The notes: generated from the sequence alone by a model not told the origin. DNA of 10,718 nt from Saprospiraceae bacterium (GCA_015494245.1 WGBN01000092.1:1-10718), one strand, 5' to 3'; shown: positions 1 through 6,840, counted from the stretch's first letter. Program-made: numbers and translations.

Positions 1-1048
1 CTCCTTTTTTTGAGAGCCGGGGCCGGTAGAGCACGCGGATGAGGAAAATGTTTTTGAGGCCAAAAACCTGAGGCAGGAGGTTGGTGAGCCTTTGAAAAAA
101 CATTTCTCCTGTGGCGGGGTAGCGGTAGAGCCATTGGAGCAGGTCTTTGGGCCCGAAAGTTTTTGCACGCAGAAATTTTTGGATGTCTTTGCTCATTTCG
201 TCTTTGGGCATGAGCAAGGCGGCGGAGAAATAACCGGCTTTAAAGTGGCTGAGGACGTGCTCGAAGGATTCCACTTTAAAGAGGGAGGCCGTGTAGGCGC
301 GTTGGCGCAATTGCAGGAACTGAAACCCCAGCTCTTTGCCGATTTGGAAGGCGCGTTGGGTGGGGTTAAGGCGGCTTTGAATGAGCAGCTGTCGTTTATG
401 AGCGATGCAGAGCGCTCGGACGCGATAGAGCTCGGGCCAGGGGTCGAGGCCGTTTTCGACGAGTTCGAAGCCGAACTCGTGTTTGAGGATGTCCTGGAGT
501 TTTTGGACGGGGTCTGCTTCTTGTCCGGGCCGGATTTCAATTTGGAATTCCTGCCGGAAGCGTTCGACTTCCCGTTCGAGTTCTTCGAAGTAGTTGTTGT
601 GCATTTCGAGGTAGGCGCGCAGGGCACCGAAATAGAAATTTTCTTCGCGCAGGGAGTAGTGTCGCGCCAGTTCTACGAGGGTAGAGATGAAGGCGGAAAC
701 CCGTTTGGGGGCCTGGGAGATGATGTCCACGACTTTGTGCAGTTCGATGCCGAAGAGGTGGAAGGGTATTTCGCGCAGGAAGTTGGATTTTAGCAAGTCT
801 TCTACGGGTTTTAGAGGGGCTTCGAGGGAGGGTTCTTGTAATTCTTGAGGGGGGATGTCGAGGGCTTTCGCCAAATGGAGGAGCTTTTCGGGCTTGGGTT
901 TTTTCTTGCCTTTTTCGATTTCGTTGAGATAGGAGACGGACAGGCCGGAGCTGCGGGAAAGCTCCTGGAAGGAAAGCCCTTTGCGAAGCCGGAGGTGCCG
1001 TATTTTAAGGCCGAGGAGTAAGGGTTGTATGTCGGGTTTTGTCGCCAT
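1..1048 (-). CDS. XRE-family regulator with degenerate IrrE/ScfR-like domain (partial, C-terminus off left edge)
   Basis: Predicted cytoplasmic DNA-binding regulator. The reading frame from the ATG at 1048 is open for 349 codons to the window edge, so the C-terminus is missing. Residues about 12-66 form an XRE/Cro-type helix-turn-helix (LRLRKGLSFQELSRSSGLS, then SYLNEIEKGKKKP). Residues about 225-281 resemble the IrrE/M78 fold (RAFQIGKELGF, then FKAGYFSAALLMP). The HELGH-type zinc motif of active M78 peptidases reads KELGF at 238-242, so both histidines are absent and peptidase activity is unlikely. Residues about 310-338 (YPATGEMFFQRLTNLLP...) match the conserved segment of short-chain-acyl regulators of the ScfR/RamB/PrpR type. 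Family knowledge: these regulate acetate, propionate or glyoxylate genes in actinobacteria. The gene is divergent from aconitase, 115 bp away, so control of aconitase is a reasonable inference. The domain call is secure; the ligand is unknown. Confidence 0.85.
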   Translation of the reverse strand, partial: MATKPDIQPLLLGLKIRHLRLRKGLSFQELSRSSGLSVSYLNEIEKGKKKPKPEKLLHLAKALDIPPQELQEPSLEAPLKPVEDLLKSNFLREIPFHLFGIELHKVVDIISQAPKRVSAFISTLVELARHYSLREENFYFGALRAYLEMHNNYFEELEREVERFRQEFQIEIRPGQEADPVQKLQDILKHEFGFELVENGLDPWPELYRVRALCIAHKRQLLIQSRLNPTQRAFQIGKELGFQFLQLRQRAYTASLFKVESFEHVLSHFKAGYFSAALLMPKDEMSKDIQKFLRAKTFGPKDLLQWLYRYPATGEMFFQRLTNLLPQVFGLKNIFLIRVLYRPRLSKKG

Positions 1049-1079
1049 GCCGTAAAAATAGGATGTTTTGGCGAATTTT

Positions 1080-1126
1080 CGCAAAAATCCCGATCAGCTT
1101 TGCCGGTTGAAGTGGAAATTTTTGCG
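1080..1126. promoter_or_regulatory. Inverted repeat, candidate operator between regulator and aconitase
   Basis: CGCAAAAAT at 1080-1088 and its exact reverse complement ATTTTTGCG at 1118-1126 are separated by 29 bp. The right arm ends directly against the -7 element of the aconitase promoter (1127-1134) and overlaps the spacer; the left arm lies just upstream of the -33 element. The left arm also overlaps a short palindrome, GCGAA-TT-TTCGC, at 1071-1082. The position fits a repressor or autoregulator site for the divergent XRE protein. The protein-site assignment is inference. Confidence 0.5.
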
Positions 1127-1134
1127 TACTTTTG
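1107..1134 (+). promoter_or_regulatory. Bacteroidota-type promoter for aconitase (TTG-N17-TACTTTTG)
   Basis: TTG at 1107-1109, a 17-bp spacer and TACTTTTG at 1127-1134 match the Bacteroidota housekeeping consensus (TTG, 17-23 bp, TAnnTTTG). Transcription would start near 1140, giving a leader of about 25 nt to the ATG at 1164. No strong Shine-Dalgarno is seen in the leader, as is usual in this phylum. Confidence 0.75.
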
Positions 1135-1163
1135 TAGCGATTTTGAACCCAAAAGAAACGCTT

Positions 1164-3422
1164 ATGCTTTTTGATATAGATATGTTGCGCAAGCACTATG
1201 AGACCTTGCCCGAGCGGGTGGCGGAGGTTAAGAAAGTGCTTCAAAGGCCTCTTACGCTGACGGAGAAGATCTTGTACACGCATTTGCATCCGGAATCTCC
1301 TTTGCAGGATTACGAGCGGGGCAAGGATTACGTGTATTTTCGTCCTGACCGCCTGGCCATGCAGGATGCTACGGCACAGATGGCGCTGTTGCAGTTTATG
1401 CTGGCGGGGAGGGATTGTGTAGCGGCGCCTTCTACGGTGCACTGCGATCACCTGATACAGGCGAAGTTGGGTGCAGAGTACGATTTGAAGGAGGCTTTGG
1501 ATGTAAATTCCGAGGTTTATGATTTTTTGGCTTCTGCTTCCAAAAAATACGGCATTGGTTTTTGGAATCCGGGGGCCGGCATCATTCATCAGATCGTTTT
1601 GGAAAATTATGCCTTTCCGGGAGGAATGATGATTGGTACGGATTCTCACACGCCGAATGCCGGCGGGCTTGGCATGGTGGCCATCGGTGTCGGGGGTGCT
1701 GATGCCGTGGATCTCATGGCGGACATGCCCTGGGAATTGCTGATGCCGAAGGTGATAGGCGTTAAGTTGACCGGGGAGTTGCAGGGGTGGACTTCGCCCA
1801 AGGATGTGATTCTCAAGGTAGCGGGTATTTTGACGGTTAAAGGAGGTACGGGCGCCATCATTGAGTATTTCGGCCCGGGGGCCCGGTCGCTTTCGGCCAC
1901 GGGTAAGGGTACGATTTGCAACATGGGCGCTGAAGTCGGAGCGACGACCTCGCTGTTTGGATATGACGATGCCATGGGGCGTTATCTCAGGGCTACGGAG
2001 CGTGCCGAGGTGGCAGAGATGGCCCAGGCTGTGCAAGAGCATTTGACGGGGGATCCCGAGTGTTATGACAATCCGGAGCGTTTCTTCGATCGGGTGATTG
2101 AGATAGATCTTTCCACTTTGGAGCCACATATCAATGGTCCTTACACGCCGGATTTGGCCTGGCCCATCTCGAAATTTGCGGAAGCGGTAGAGAAAAACAA
2201 ATACCCCGCTTTGTCGGCTTGTCTGATTGGCTCCTGCACGAACTCTTCTTATGAGGACATTACGAGGGCTGCCTTTGTGGCGAAGCAGGCTGAGGAGAAG
2301 GGCTTGAAGGCCAAGGTTGAGTTTACGGTTACGCCGGGCTCGGAGATGATTCGTGCGACTATGGAGCGCGATGGATATTTGGAAGTTTTTGAGAATATGG
2401 GAGGTCTTGTTTTGGCCAATGCCTGTGGTCCTTGCATAGGTCAGTGGGCGCGGCATACGTCTGAGCCCAATTCCATAGTTACTTCCTTCAACCGCAACTT
2501 TGCCAAGCGCAATGACGGCAATCCCGAGACGCGGGCTTTTGTGGCTTCGCCGGAGATCGTTACGGCTTTGGCCATTGCCGGAGATTTGAGGTTTAACCCA
2601 ATGACAGACACCTTGGTAAACGATGCCGGCGAGGAGTTTAAGCTCGAGCCGCCGCAGGGTGTAGAGTTGCCGCCACAGGGATTTGCAGAGGGAGATTCCG
2701 GCTATGTGCCTCCGGCTGAAGATGGCAGCAAAGTAGAGGTGAAGATCAATCCGGATTCTCAGCGTTTACAGATGTTGAAGCCCTTTGAGCCCATTACATC
2801 CGGGCAGTTGAAAGGCATGCGTTTGCTCATCAAAGCGAAGGGCAAGTGTACGACGGATCACATTTCTATGGCAGGGCCCTGGTTGAAGTACCGCGGGCAC
2901 TTAGAGAACATCTCCAACAATTGCTGCATTGGTGCGATCAACTATTTCAACGATCAGGCCAACAGCGTGCTGAATTTTGTGAAGAACGAATACATGCCTG
3001 TGCCGGAATCGGCCAAGGTCTATAAGCAGGCCGGCATTGGCACGGTCATCGTAGGTGAGGAAAACTATGGCGAGGGCTCTTCGCGCGAGCATGCTGCCAT
3101 GGAGCCGCGCTTCCTCGGGGTGAAGGCCGTCATCGTCAAGTCTTTTGCGCGCATCCACGAGACCAATTTGAAGAAACAGGGAATGCTGGCGCTGACCTTT
3201 GTGAATCCCTCTGATTACGACCTCATTCGCCAGGACGATCTCATTGACATTTTGGGTTATGAGGACATGGCTCCCGGCAAAAACCTGGAGGTCGTCTTGC
3301 ATCATGCCGATGATACGGAAGACCGCTTCGAAGTGAAGCATACCTACAACGAAACGCAAATAGAATGGCTGCGTGCAGGTTCTGCATTGAATAAAATACG
3401 CAGGGATCTGGCGGCTGTTTAA
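1164..3422 (+). CDS. acn: Aconitate hydratase, mitochondrial/AcnA-like type
   Basis: Interconverts citrate and isocitrate via cis-aconitate in the TCA cycle, using a [4Fe-4S] cluster, in the cytoplasm. The product is 752 residues, close to the usual ~755 of mitochondrial-type aconitases. Cluster ligands are visible as C358 (LIGSCTNSS) and C421/C424 ([10 protein letters not shown]). Active-site segments include [11 protein letters not shown] (158-168) and [11 protein letters not shown] (635-645) in the C-terminal swivel domain. I chose the ATG at 1164 because the protein then begins [13 protein letters not shown], like Bacteroidota homologues. An in-frame TTG at 1068 would add 32 atypical residues lying across the promoter. 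It has its own promoter and a terminator 7 nt after the stop, so it is probably monocistronic. The divergent XRE regulator may control it. No anomaly is seen in the sequence. Confidence 0.97.
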   Translation: MLFDIDMLRKHYETLPERVAEVKKVLQRPLTLTEKILYTHLHPESPLQDYERGKDYVYFRPDRLAMQDATAQMALLQFMLAGRDCVAAPSTVHCDHLIQAKLGAEYDLKEALDVNSEVYDFLASASKKYGIGFWNPGAGIIHQIVLENYAFPGGMMIGTDSHTPNAGGLGMVAIGVGGADAVDLMADMPWELLMPKVIGVKLTGELQGWTSPKDVILKVAGILTVKGGTGAIIEYFGPGARSLSATGKGTICNMGAEVGATTSLFGYDDAMGRYLRATERAEVAEMAQAVQEHLTGDPECYDNPERFFDRVIEIDLSTLEPHINGPYTPDLAWPISKFAEAVEKNKYPALSACLIGSCTNSSYEDITRAAFVAKQAEEKGLKAKVEFTVTPGSEMIRATMERDGYLEVFENMGGLVLANACGPCIGQWARHTSEPNSIVTSFNRNFAKRNDGNPETRAFVASPEIVTALAIAGDLRFNPMTDTLVNDAGEEFKLEPPQGVELPPQGFAEGDSGYVPPAEDGSKVEVKINPDSQRLQMLKPFEPITSGQLKGMRLLIKAKGKCTTDHISMAGPWLKYRGHLENISNNCCIGAINYFNDQANSVLNFVKNEYMPVPESAKVYKQAGIGTVIVGEENYGEGSSREHAAMEPRFLGVKAVIVKSFARIHETNLKKQGMLALTFVNPSDYDLIRQDDLIDILGYEDMAPGKNLEVVLHHADDTEDRFEVKHTYNETQIEWLRAGSALNKIRRDLAAV

Positions 3423-3428
3423 AACCGG

Positions 3429-3460
3429 AAAAGGGCAGGGCTTACAGTCTTGCCCTTTTT
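3429..3460 (+). terminator. Intrinsic terminator after aconitase
   Basis: AAAAGGGCA at 3429-3437 pairs with TGCCCTTTT at 3451-3459. The stem extends inward by a G-C pair and two G-T wobbles to leave a loop of about 7 nt. The T-run at 3456-3460 completes a typical rho-independent terminator. The hairpin lies only 18 nt upstream of the PPK2 start, so PPK2 is expressed by read-through or from an unrecognised promoter. Confidence 0.8.
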
Positions 3461-3477
3461 GCTTTAAAGAGAAGGCC

Positions 3478-4446
3478 ATGGCAAAGAAACAAGCAAAGGC
3501 AAAAAAGGCCTTTTTGGTCAGCACCAACGGGCAGTACAGCAAAAACGGGAAGCCGGCGAAAAAATTGGAGAAGAAGTCCAAAAAGAAAGCAGGGAAATTC
3601 ATCTCCATAGATGAGTTGGTGAAGCTCAAATCTCAGAAAGACCTGATCAAGTTGTTTAAGGCCAAGGGGAGTGAGCGGGAAGCGAGGGTGCAGAAAATTT
3701 TGCGCACCATTACGTATGAGCAGGAGTTGCAGCGCCTGCAGGTGGAGTTGGTCAAGATGCAGCGTTGGGTGCAGGAGCAGGGCAAGCGGGTTGCGATTTT
3801 GTTTGAGGGCAGAGATGCTGCCGGCAAAGGCGGTGCTATCAGGCGTTTCATAGAGCATCTGAATCCCCGCGCCATGCGCGTAGTGGCTTTGCCCAAGCCC
3901 ACGGAAATGGAACAGGGGCAGTGGTACTTTCAGCGCTACGTCAATCAACTGCCGAATAAAGGAGAGATCGTTTTCTTTGACCGCAGTTGGTACAATCGCG
4001 CTGTGGTAGAGCCTGTGAATAAATTCTGCACCAAAGAGCAATATCAGCGCTTTTTGCGTCAGGTGCCGGAATTTGAGCACATGCTTTATGAAGACGGCAT
4101 TATGCTCATCAAGTTTTGGTTTTCCATTTCCAAGGAGGAGCAAAAGCGTCGCTTTGCAGCGCGTCGCCAGAATCCTTTGAAGCAGTGGAAGATCAGCCCG
4201 GTGGACCAGCGTGCGCAGAAGTTGTGGGACAAATACACCCGTTACAAGGAGGAGATGTTCAGCAAGACGCACACTTCTTTCAGCCCCTGGATCATCGTCA
4301 AGGCCAACGACAAAAAGACGGCACGCTTAGAGAGCATCAAATACGTGCTAAAGACGGTTGGCTATCGGGAAGGCGCTGCTTTTGAGTTTTTTCCGGACCC
4401 CGAGGTGGTATATCGCTTTCACCGCGGCAGCGAGCAAATTGATTGA
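3478..4446 (+). CDS. ppk2: Polyphosphate kinase 2 (PPK2 family, probably class I)
   Basis: Transfers phosphate between polyphosphate and nucleotides. Single-domain (class I) PPK2 enzymes mainly phosphorylate nucleoside diphosphates (ADP or GDP) with polyphosphate. The 322-residue product has Walker A GRDAAGKGG at 111-119 (D113 and K117 key), a Walker-B-like FFDRSWYNR at 166-174 (D168), and the family blocks FWFSISKEEQKRRFAAR and SPWIIVKANDKKTARLESI. The first ~45 residues are lysine-rich and low complexity (KKQAKAKKA...KKSKKKAGK), probably a disordered basic extension that could bind the polyanionic substrate; this is inference. The ATG at 3478 is preceded by AGAGAAGG, a possible ribosome-binding site. 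The stop is one codon upstream of, and in frame with, the next gene, so the two are probably co-translated. Confidence 0.95.
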   Translation: MAKKQAKAKKAFLVSTNGQYSKNGKPAKKLEKKSKKKAGKFISIDELVKLKSQKDLIKLFKAKGSEREARVQKILRTITYEQELQRLQVELVKMQRWVQEQGKRVAILFEGRDAAGKGGAIRRFIEHLNPRAMRVVALPKPTEMEQGQWYFQRYVNQLPNKGEIVFFDRSWYNRAVVEPVNKFCTKEQYQRFLRQVPEFEHMLYEDGIMLIKFWFSISKEEQKRRFAARRQNPLKQWKISPVDQRAQKLWDKYTRYKEEMFSKTHTSFSPWIIVKANDKKTARLESIKYVLKTVGYREGAAFEFFPDPEVVYRFHRGSEQID

Positions 4447-4449
4447 CAT

Positions 4450-5898
4450 GTGATCAGGGCATTTCTTTTTCTTCTCTGTGTGATTTTGTTGGGCTATTGG
4501 CCTCAGCAGAGCGACTTCACTCTGATTGCGGGTTTGTACGGAGGCGCTTTTCTGCTGTATTTTTGGGTGGTACTACATGTAGGGAGAGGTGCTTTGAGCA
4601 GGGAGCAGTTGTTGGGACCGCAAGAATCATTTCGCTTTGGCCTTGTATCCTGGATGTGGGTGGCTGTTTTGGCGCGTCTTGCTCTTTTATGGGGCATGCC
4701 CCATTTATCCGATGATGTGTATCGCTTTATTTGGGACGGGCGCCTTGGCGCTCAGGGCTTAGATGTCTTTGCGCATCTGCCTGCCTGGTACATGGAGGAG
4801 GGGCACGAGGTGAGGGGCTTGACGCGGGAGCTTTTTGAGCAACTCAACTCGCCGGAGTATTTCACGATTTACCCGCCGGTGGCGCAGGCTGTTTTCCGCT
4901 TGGCGGCCCGGCTTTTTCCGGAGAGCGTCTATGGGAGTGTTTTGGTATTGCGCACTTTTTTGCTGCTTTGCGAGTTGGGCAGTTTGTATTTATTGCCTTT
5001 GATTTTGAGGCGTTTGCAATTGCCAAAGGAGCGCGTTTTGTTGTATGCGCTCAATCCGTTGGTGATCGTGGAGATTAGCGGCAATTTGCATTTTGAGGGG
5101 GCTATGGTTTTTTTCTTTTTGCTCTTTGTATGGGCGTGGTTGGAGGCGCGTCGCGGGTTGGCTGCTCTGGCCATGTCTTTATCCATAGGGGCCAAGTTGT
5201 TGCCTTTGATGTTGCTCCCGTTGCTGGCAGCGCGGATGTGGCAGGCTTCTTTTTGGCTTCGGCTACAAGGGCCTGGGGCGGAGAAAGAGATGGCCGGAGG
5301 AAGGGCTTCCAGATGGAGGGCTGTGCTTTGGTTTTTAGTGCTTGGCTTCTTTTTGCTGCTCTTGTTTTATCCCTTTATGGGGCCGTTTTTTGCGCAGCAT
5401 TTTGGCGAAAGCCTGGATTTGTATTTCAGGAGGTTTGAGTTTAATGCTTCTGTTTACTACCTGCTGAGGTGGCTGAGGTATCTGCAATTGGGGTACAACG
5501 ACATTCACCGGCTGGGGCCTTTATTGGGCTTGGTGGTGGCTGTGGCTATTTTGGGGATGGCTTTGTGGTCGTTGCGCAGGCGGTTTTTGACGATAGAGGA
5601 GGGCGTGCTTTTCTTTTTGCAGCAGTCGTTGTGGGCTTTTGTGCTGTATTTGGGTTTGGCGACCATCGTGCATCCCTGGTATTTGACGATGCCGGTTTTG
5701 CTGGCTGTCTTTAGCCGTTGGCGCTTTCCGCTTTGGTGGTCTTACGCCATTACGTGGACGTATATCAACTACAGTTATCCGGTTTACCGCGAAAATCTGT
5801 GGGTGGTGGGTCTGGAATACGGCTCGGTGCTGCTGTTTATGCTGTGGGAGTGGCGAAGGCAAAAAAAAAGAGGCCAAGGCGGGCGCCCCGGCCCCTGA
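4450..5898 (+). CDS. GT-C type multi-pass membrane glycosyltransferase (polyprenol-phosphate-mannose-dependent-like)
   Basis: Probable integral inner-membrane glycosyltransferase that uses a lipid-linked sugar and acts on the outer face of the membrane; acceptor and sugar are unknown. The 482-residue product has about 11-12 hydrophobic segments (roughly 3-18, 25-45 and 63-82 near the N-terminus). After the second or third helix it carries the motif LSDDVYRFIWDGRL with the acidic pair D88-D89, then TIYPPVAQAVF (Y141-P142-P143) and SIGAKLLPLML (K249). These resemble the MptA/MptB and DUF2029-like GT-C enzymes. The GTG at 4450 is the likely start: an ATG at 4448 is followed at once by a stop, and GTG begins a good first membrane helix. 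It lies 3 bp after the ppk2 stop. The C-terminus is basic (WRRQKKRGQGGRPGP) and is encoded partly by an A9 run at 5861-5869 and a GC-rich tail that resembles an intergenic repeat at 6815-6831. Confidence 0.8.
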   Translation: MIRAFLFLLCVILLGYWPQQSDFTLIAGLYGGAFLLYFWVVLHVGRGALSREQLLGPQESFRFGLVSWMWVAVLARLALLWGMPHLSDDVYRFIWDGRLGAQGLDVFAHLPAWYMEEGHEVRGLTRELFEQLNSPEYFTIYPPVAQAVFRLAARLFPESVYGSVLVLRTFLLLCELGSLYLLPLILRRLQLPKERVLLYALNPLVIVEISGNLHFEGAMVFFFLLFVWAWLEARRGLAALAMSLSIGAKLLPLMLLPLLAARMWQASFWLRLQGPGAEKEMAGGRASRWRAVLWFLVLGFFLLLLFYPFMGPFFAQHFGESLDLYFRRFEFNASVYYLLRWLRYLQLGYNDIHRLGPLLGLVVAVAILGMALWSLRRRFLTIEEGVLFFLQQSLWAFVLYLGLATIVHPWYLTMPVLLAVFSRWRFPLWWSYAITWTYINYSYPVYRENLWVVGLEYGSVLLFMLWEWRRQKKRGQGGRPGP

Positions 5899-5911
5899 TA
5901 AACACCTAAAA

Positions 5912-5943
5912 CCCTAATTCAGTGCGTTGGCGCTGAATTAGGG
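5912..5943. repeat. Strong 14-bp hairpin, first of a tandem pair
   Basis: CCCTAATTCAGTGC at 5912-5925 pairs with GCGCTGAATTAGGG at 5930-5943 around a GTTG loop. The outer 11 bp are perfect, with one T/G wobble further in. It starts 13 bp after the glycosyltransferase stop. No T-run follows, so it is not a standard terminator for the + strand. It could be a REP-like or mobile palindromic element or an mRNA 3'-end stabiliser. Confidence 0.7.
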
Positions 5944-5964
5944 GGCAGCAGAGCAGCTGCTGCC
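5944..5964. repeat. Second tandem hairpin (GGCAGCAG / CTGCTGCC)
   Basis: GGCAGCAG at 5944-5951 pairs perfectly with CTGCTGCC at 5957-5964 around the loop AGCAG. It abuts the preceding 14-bp hairpin without a gap, giving a two-stem structure over 5912-5964. Confidence 0.7.
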
Positions 5965-5976
5965 GTATGGTATAGC

Positions 5977-5988
5977 TTGTAGCTACAA
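5977..5988. repeat. 12-bp perfect palindrome TTGTAGCTACAA
   Basis: TTGTAGCTACAA is identical to its reverse complement and follows the two tandem hairpins by 12 bp. It could be a protein-binding site or the end of a repeated element. Confidence 0.6.
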
Positions 5989-6025
5989 TATGTTTTGAGG
6001 AGGAGATTTTGTTCGGTTTTGGGCA

Positions 6026-6064
6026 AAAAAAAAGAGGCTCAGCAGGGCTGAACCTCTTTTTTTT
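6026..6064. terminator. Bidirectional intrinsic terminator between glycosyltransferase and Hsp20 genes
   Basis: GAGG at 6034-6037 and TCAGC at 6039-6043 pair with GCTGA at 6047-6051 and CCTC at 6053-6056, with one C/A mismatch and an AGG loop. An A-run upstream (6025-6033) and T8 downstream (6057-6064) give a T-tract in both directions. It ends the convergent hsp20 gene, whose stop is at 6078, and transcription arriving from ppk2 and the glycosyltransferase. Confidence 0.88.
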
Positions 6065-6077
6065 GCTTTCGAAATCC

Positions 6078-6524
6078 TTACTTGATTTTGATGGATTTCG
6101 GAGGAACGGGTTTGGCTTCCTCTTTCTTCGGCAGGTGGATGTTCAGGATGCCATTTTTGTAAGTAGCATCAACCTTCTGCGTATCCACGGATTCAGGCAA
6201 TTGGAAGGAACGCTTGAATTGCATGTAGTTGAATTCGTAGCGACGCCAGTTTTGGTCTTCTTCTTTGTCTTCTACTTCCTTGTTCACTTCCACATGGAGG
6301 ACGCCGTCTTCTACATAGACGTTGAAGTCACTTTTCTCCAGACCGGGAGCGGCAACCTCCATGATGAATTCGTCATCGGTTTCGCGGATGTTCACAGCAG
6401 GTTGAGAGAAGCGGGGCATCAATTTATTGGGTGCAACTTCTGTGCCGAAGAAATCATTGATCAAGTTGCTCCATTCGTTGAGCACGGGATCAATTACACC
6501 GGGATTGAAACGTACGAGTGCCAT
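6078..6524 (-). CDS. hsp20: Small heat-shock protein, Hsp20/alpha-crystallin family
   Basis: ATP-independent holdase chaperone that binds unfolding proteins in the cytoplasm, normally as a large oligomer. The 148-residue product is typical in length. A short N-terminal arm (FNPGVIDPVLNEWSNLINDFF) leads into the alpha-crystallin domain at about 39-138 (QPAVNIRETDDEFIMEVAAPGL, later ATYKNGILNIHLPK, the conserved A-x-x-x-x-G-x-L block). The C-terminal tail ends SIKIK, the I-x-I motif used for oligomer assembly. Its coding strand lacks the strong C-over-G bias of the other - strand genes and uses codons such as AAC, TTC, CGC and GAA, which suggests selection for high expression. Convergent with the glycosyltransferase; its terminator lies just downstream. 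Confidence 0.95.
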   Translation of the reverse strand: MALVRFNPGVIDPVLNEWSNLINDFFGTEVAPNKLMPRFSQPAVNIRETDDEFIMEVAAPGLEKSDFNVYVEDGVLHVEVNKEVEDKEEDQNWRRYEFNYMQFKRSFQLPESVDTQKVDATYKNGILNIHLPKKEEAKPVPPKSIKIK

Positions 6525-6547
6525 AGTTCTTTATTTTTTAGGTTAGA

Positions 6548-6582
6548 CAAATCAAGTTCGCATTCACCTGACATTTATCAAA
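6548..6582 (-). promoter_or_regulatory. Possible promoter of hsp20 (weak match)
   Basis: Reading the - strand, TTGATTTG at 6555-6548 differs by one base from TAnnTTTG. A TTTG lies at 6582-6579, with a 23-bp spacer. The leader to the ATG at 6524 would be about 20 nt. Spacing is at the long end of the usual range, so this is tentative. Confidence 0.3.
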
Positions 6583-6686
6583 GGGCGTACCAATACAGCC
6601 GGGCTGACATTTTTTCGCAGAACATTGTTTTTGAAGGAAAGCTGGCGGTCAAAATGACATATTGGGGTGACGGAATGGCATTGATT

Positions 6687-6731
6687 GGTGGAATTGGTGG
6701 AAGCGGTGGAAGCGGTGAAATCGGTGGAAGC
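6687..6731. repeat. Five tandem 9-bp repeats (GGTGGAAGC type)
   Basis: Five consecutive 9-bp units read GGTGGAATT, GGTGGAAGC, GGTGGAAGC, GGTGAAATC, GGTGGAAGC. Three are identical and the others differ at two or three bases. They lie outside any credible gene. The 9-bp period would preserve frame if translated, but neither strand gives a plausible protein. Confidence 0.8.
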
Positions 6732-6741
6732 GGGGCTGGTG

Positions 6742-6769
6742 TATCGTTTATCGTGTATCGTGTATCGTC
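6742..6769. repeat. Four tandem 7-bp repeats (TATCGTG type)
   Basis: Four units read TATCGTT, TATCGTG, TATCGTG, TATCGTC, differing only in the last base. They start 10 bp after the 9-bp repeat block. A 7-bp period is not compatible with translation in one frame, which supports a non-coding nature. Confidence 0.8.
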
Positions 6770-6811
6770 GTTGGGGAAGGGCGTGCCATGAGCAAAGTAT
6801 TTTTCTGGCCT

Positions 6812-6840
6812 CCCGCGCCCCCGACCCCTGAAGGGGCGGG
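6812..6840. repeat. GC-rich palindrome (CGCCCC ... GGGGCG), candidate dispersed intergenic element
   Basis: CGCCCC at 6816-6821 pairs with GGGGCG at 6833-6838, with an inner CCCC-TGAA-GGGG stem at 6825-6836 as an alternative. It lies 17 bp beyond the stop of the upstream - strand gene and could act as an mRNA 3' hairpin, although no T-run follows. From general knowledge, CCCCTGAAGGGG-like intergenic palindromes recur in Bacteroidota genomes. Confidence 0.5.

Noticed and set aside
193..340. Active M78 metallopeptidase in the regulator
   Set aside because: The HEXXH histidines are replaced (KELGF), so zinc binding and proteolysis are unlikely.
92..793. 233-codon open frame on the + strand opposite the XRE regulator
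   Set aside because: Antisense shadow; the - strand frame contains clear HTH and IrrE/ScfR-like segments.
1068..1163. Upstream TTG start that would extend aconitase by 32 residues
   Set aside because: The added residues are unlike aconitase N-termini and the codons overlap the -33/-7 promoter elements.
1005..2456. Long open frame on the - strand across the aconitase gene
   Set aside because: Arg/His/Leu-rich shadow of a well-conserved aconitase; no recognisable domain, and it also covers the divergent promoter.
5912..5988. Integron attC site
   Set aside because: No integrase gene and no recognisable core site pair; stems are perfect rather than the bulged form expected.
6687..6769. CRISPR-like array
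   Set aside because: Units are 7 or 9 bp with no unique spacers, so these are simple tandem repeats.
6009..6791. 260-codon open frame on the + strand opposite hsp20
   Set aside because: Starts within the terminator region and is antisense to a clear small heat-shock protein, then runs through the repeats.
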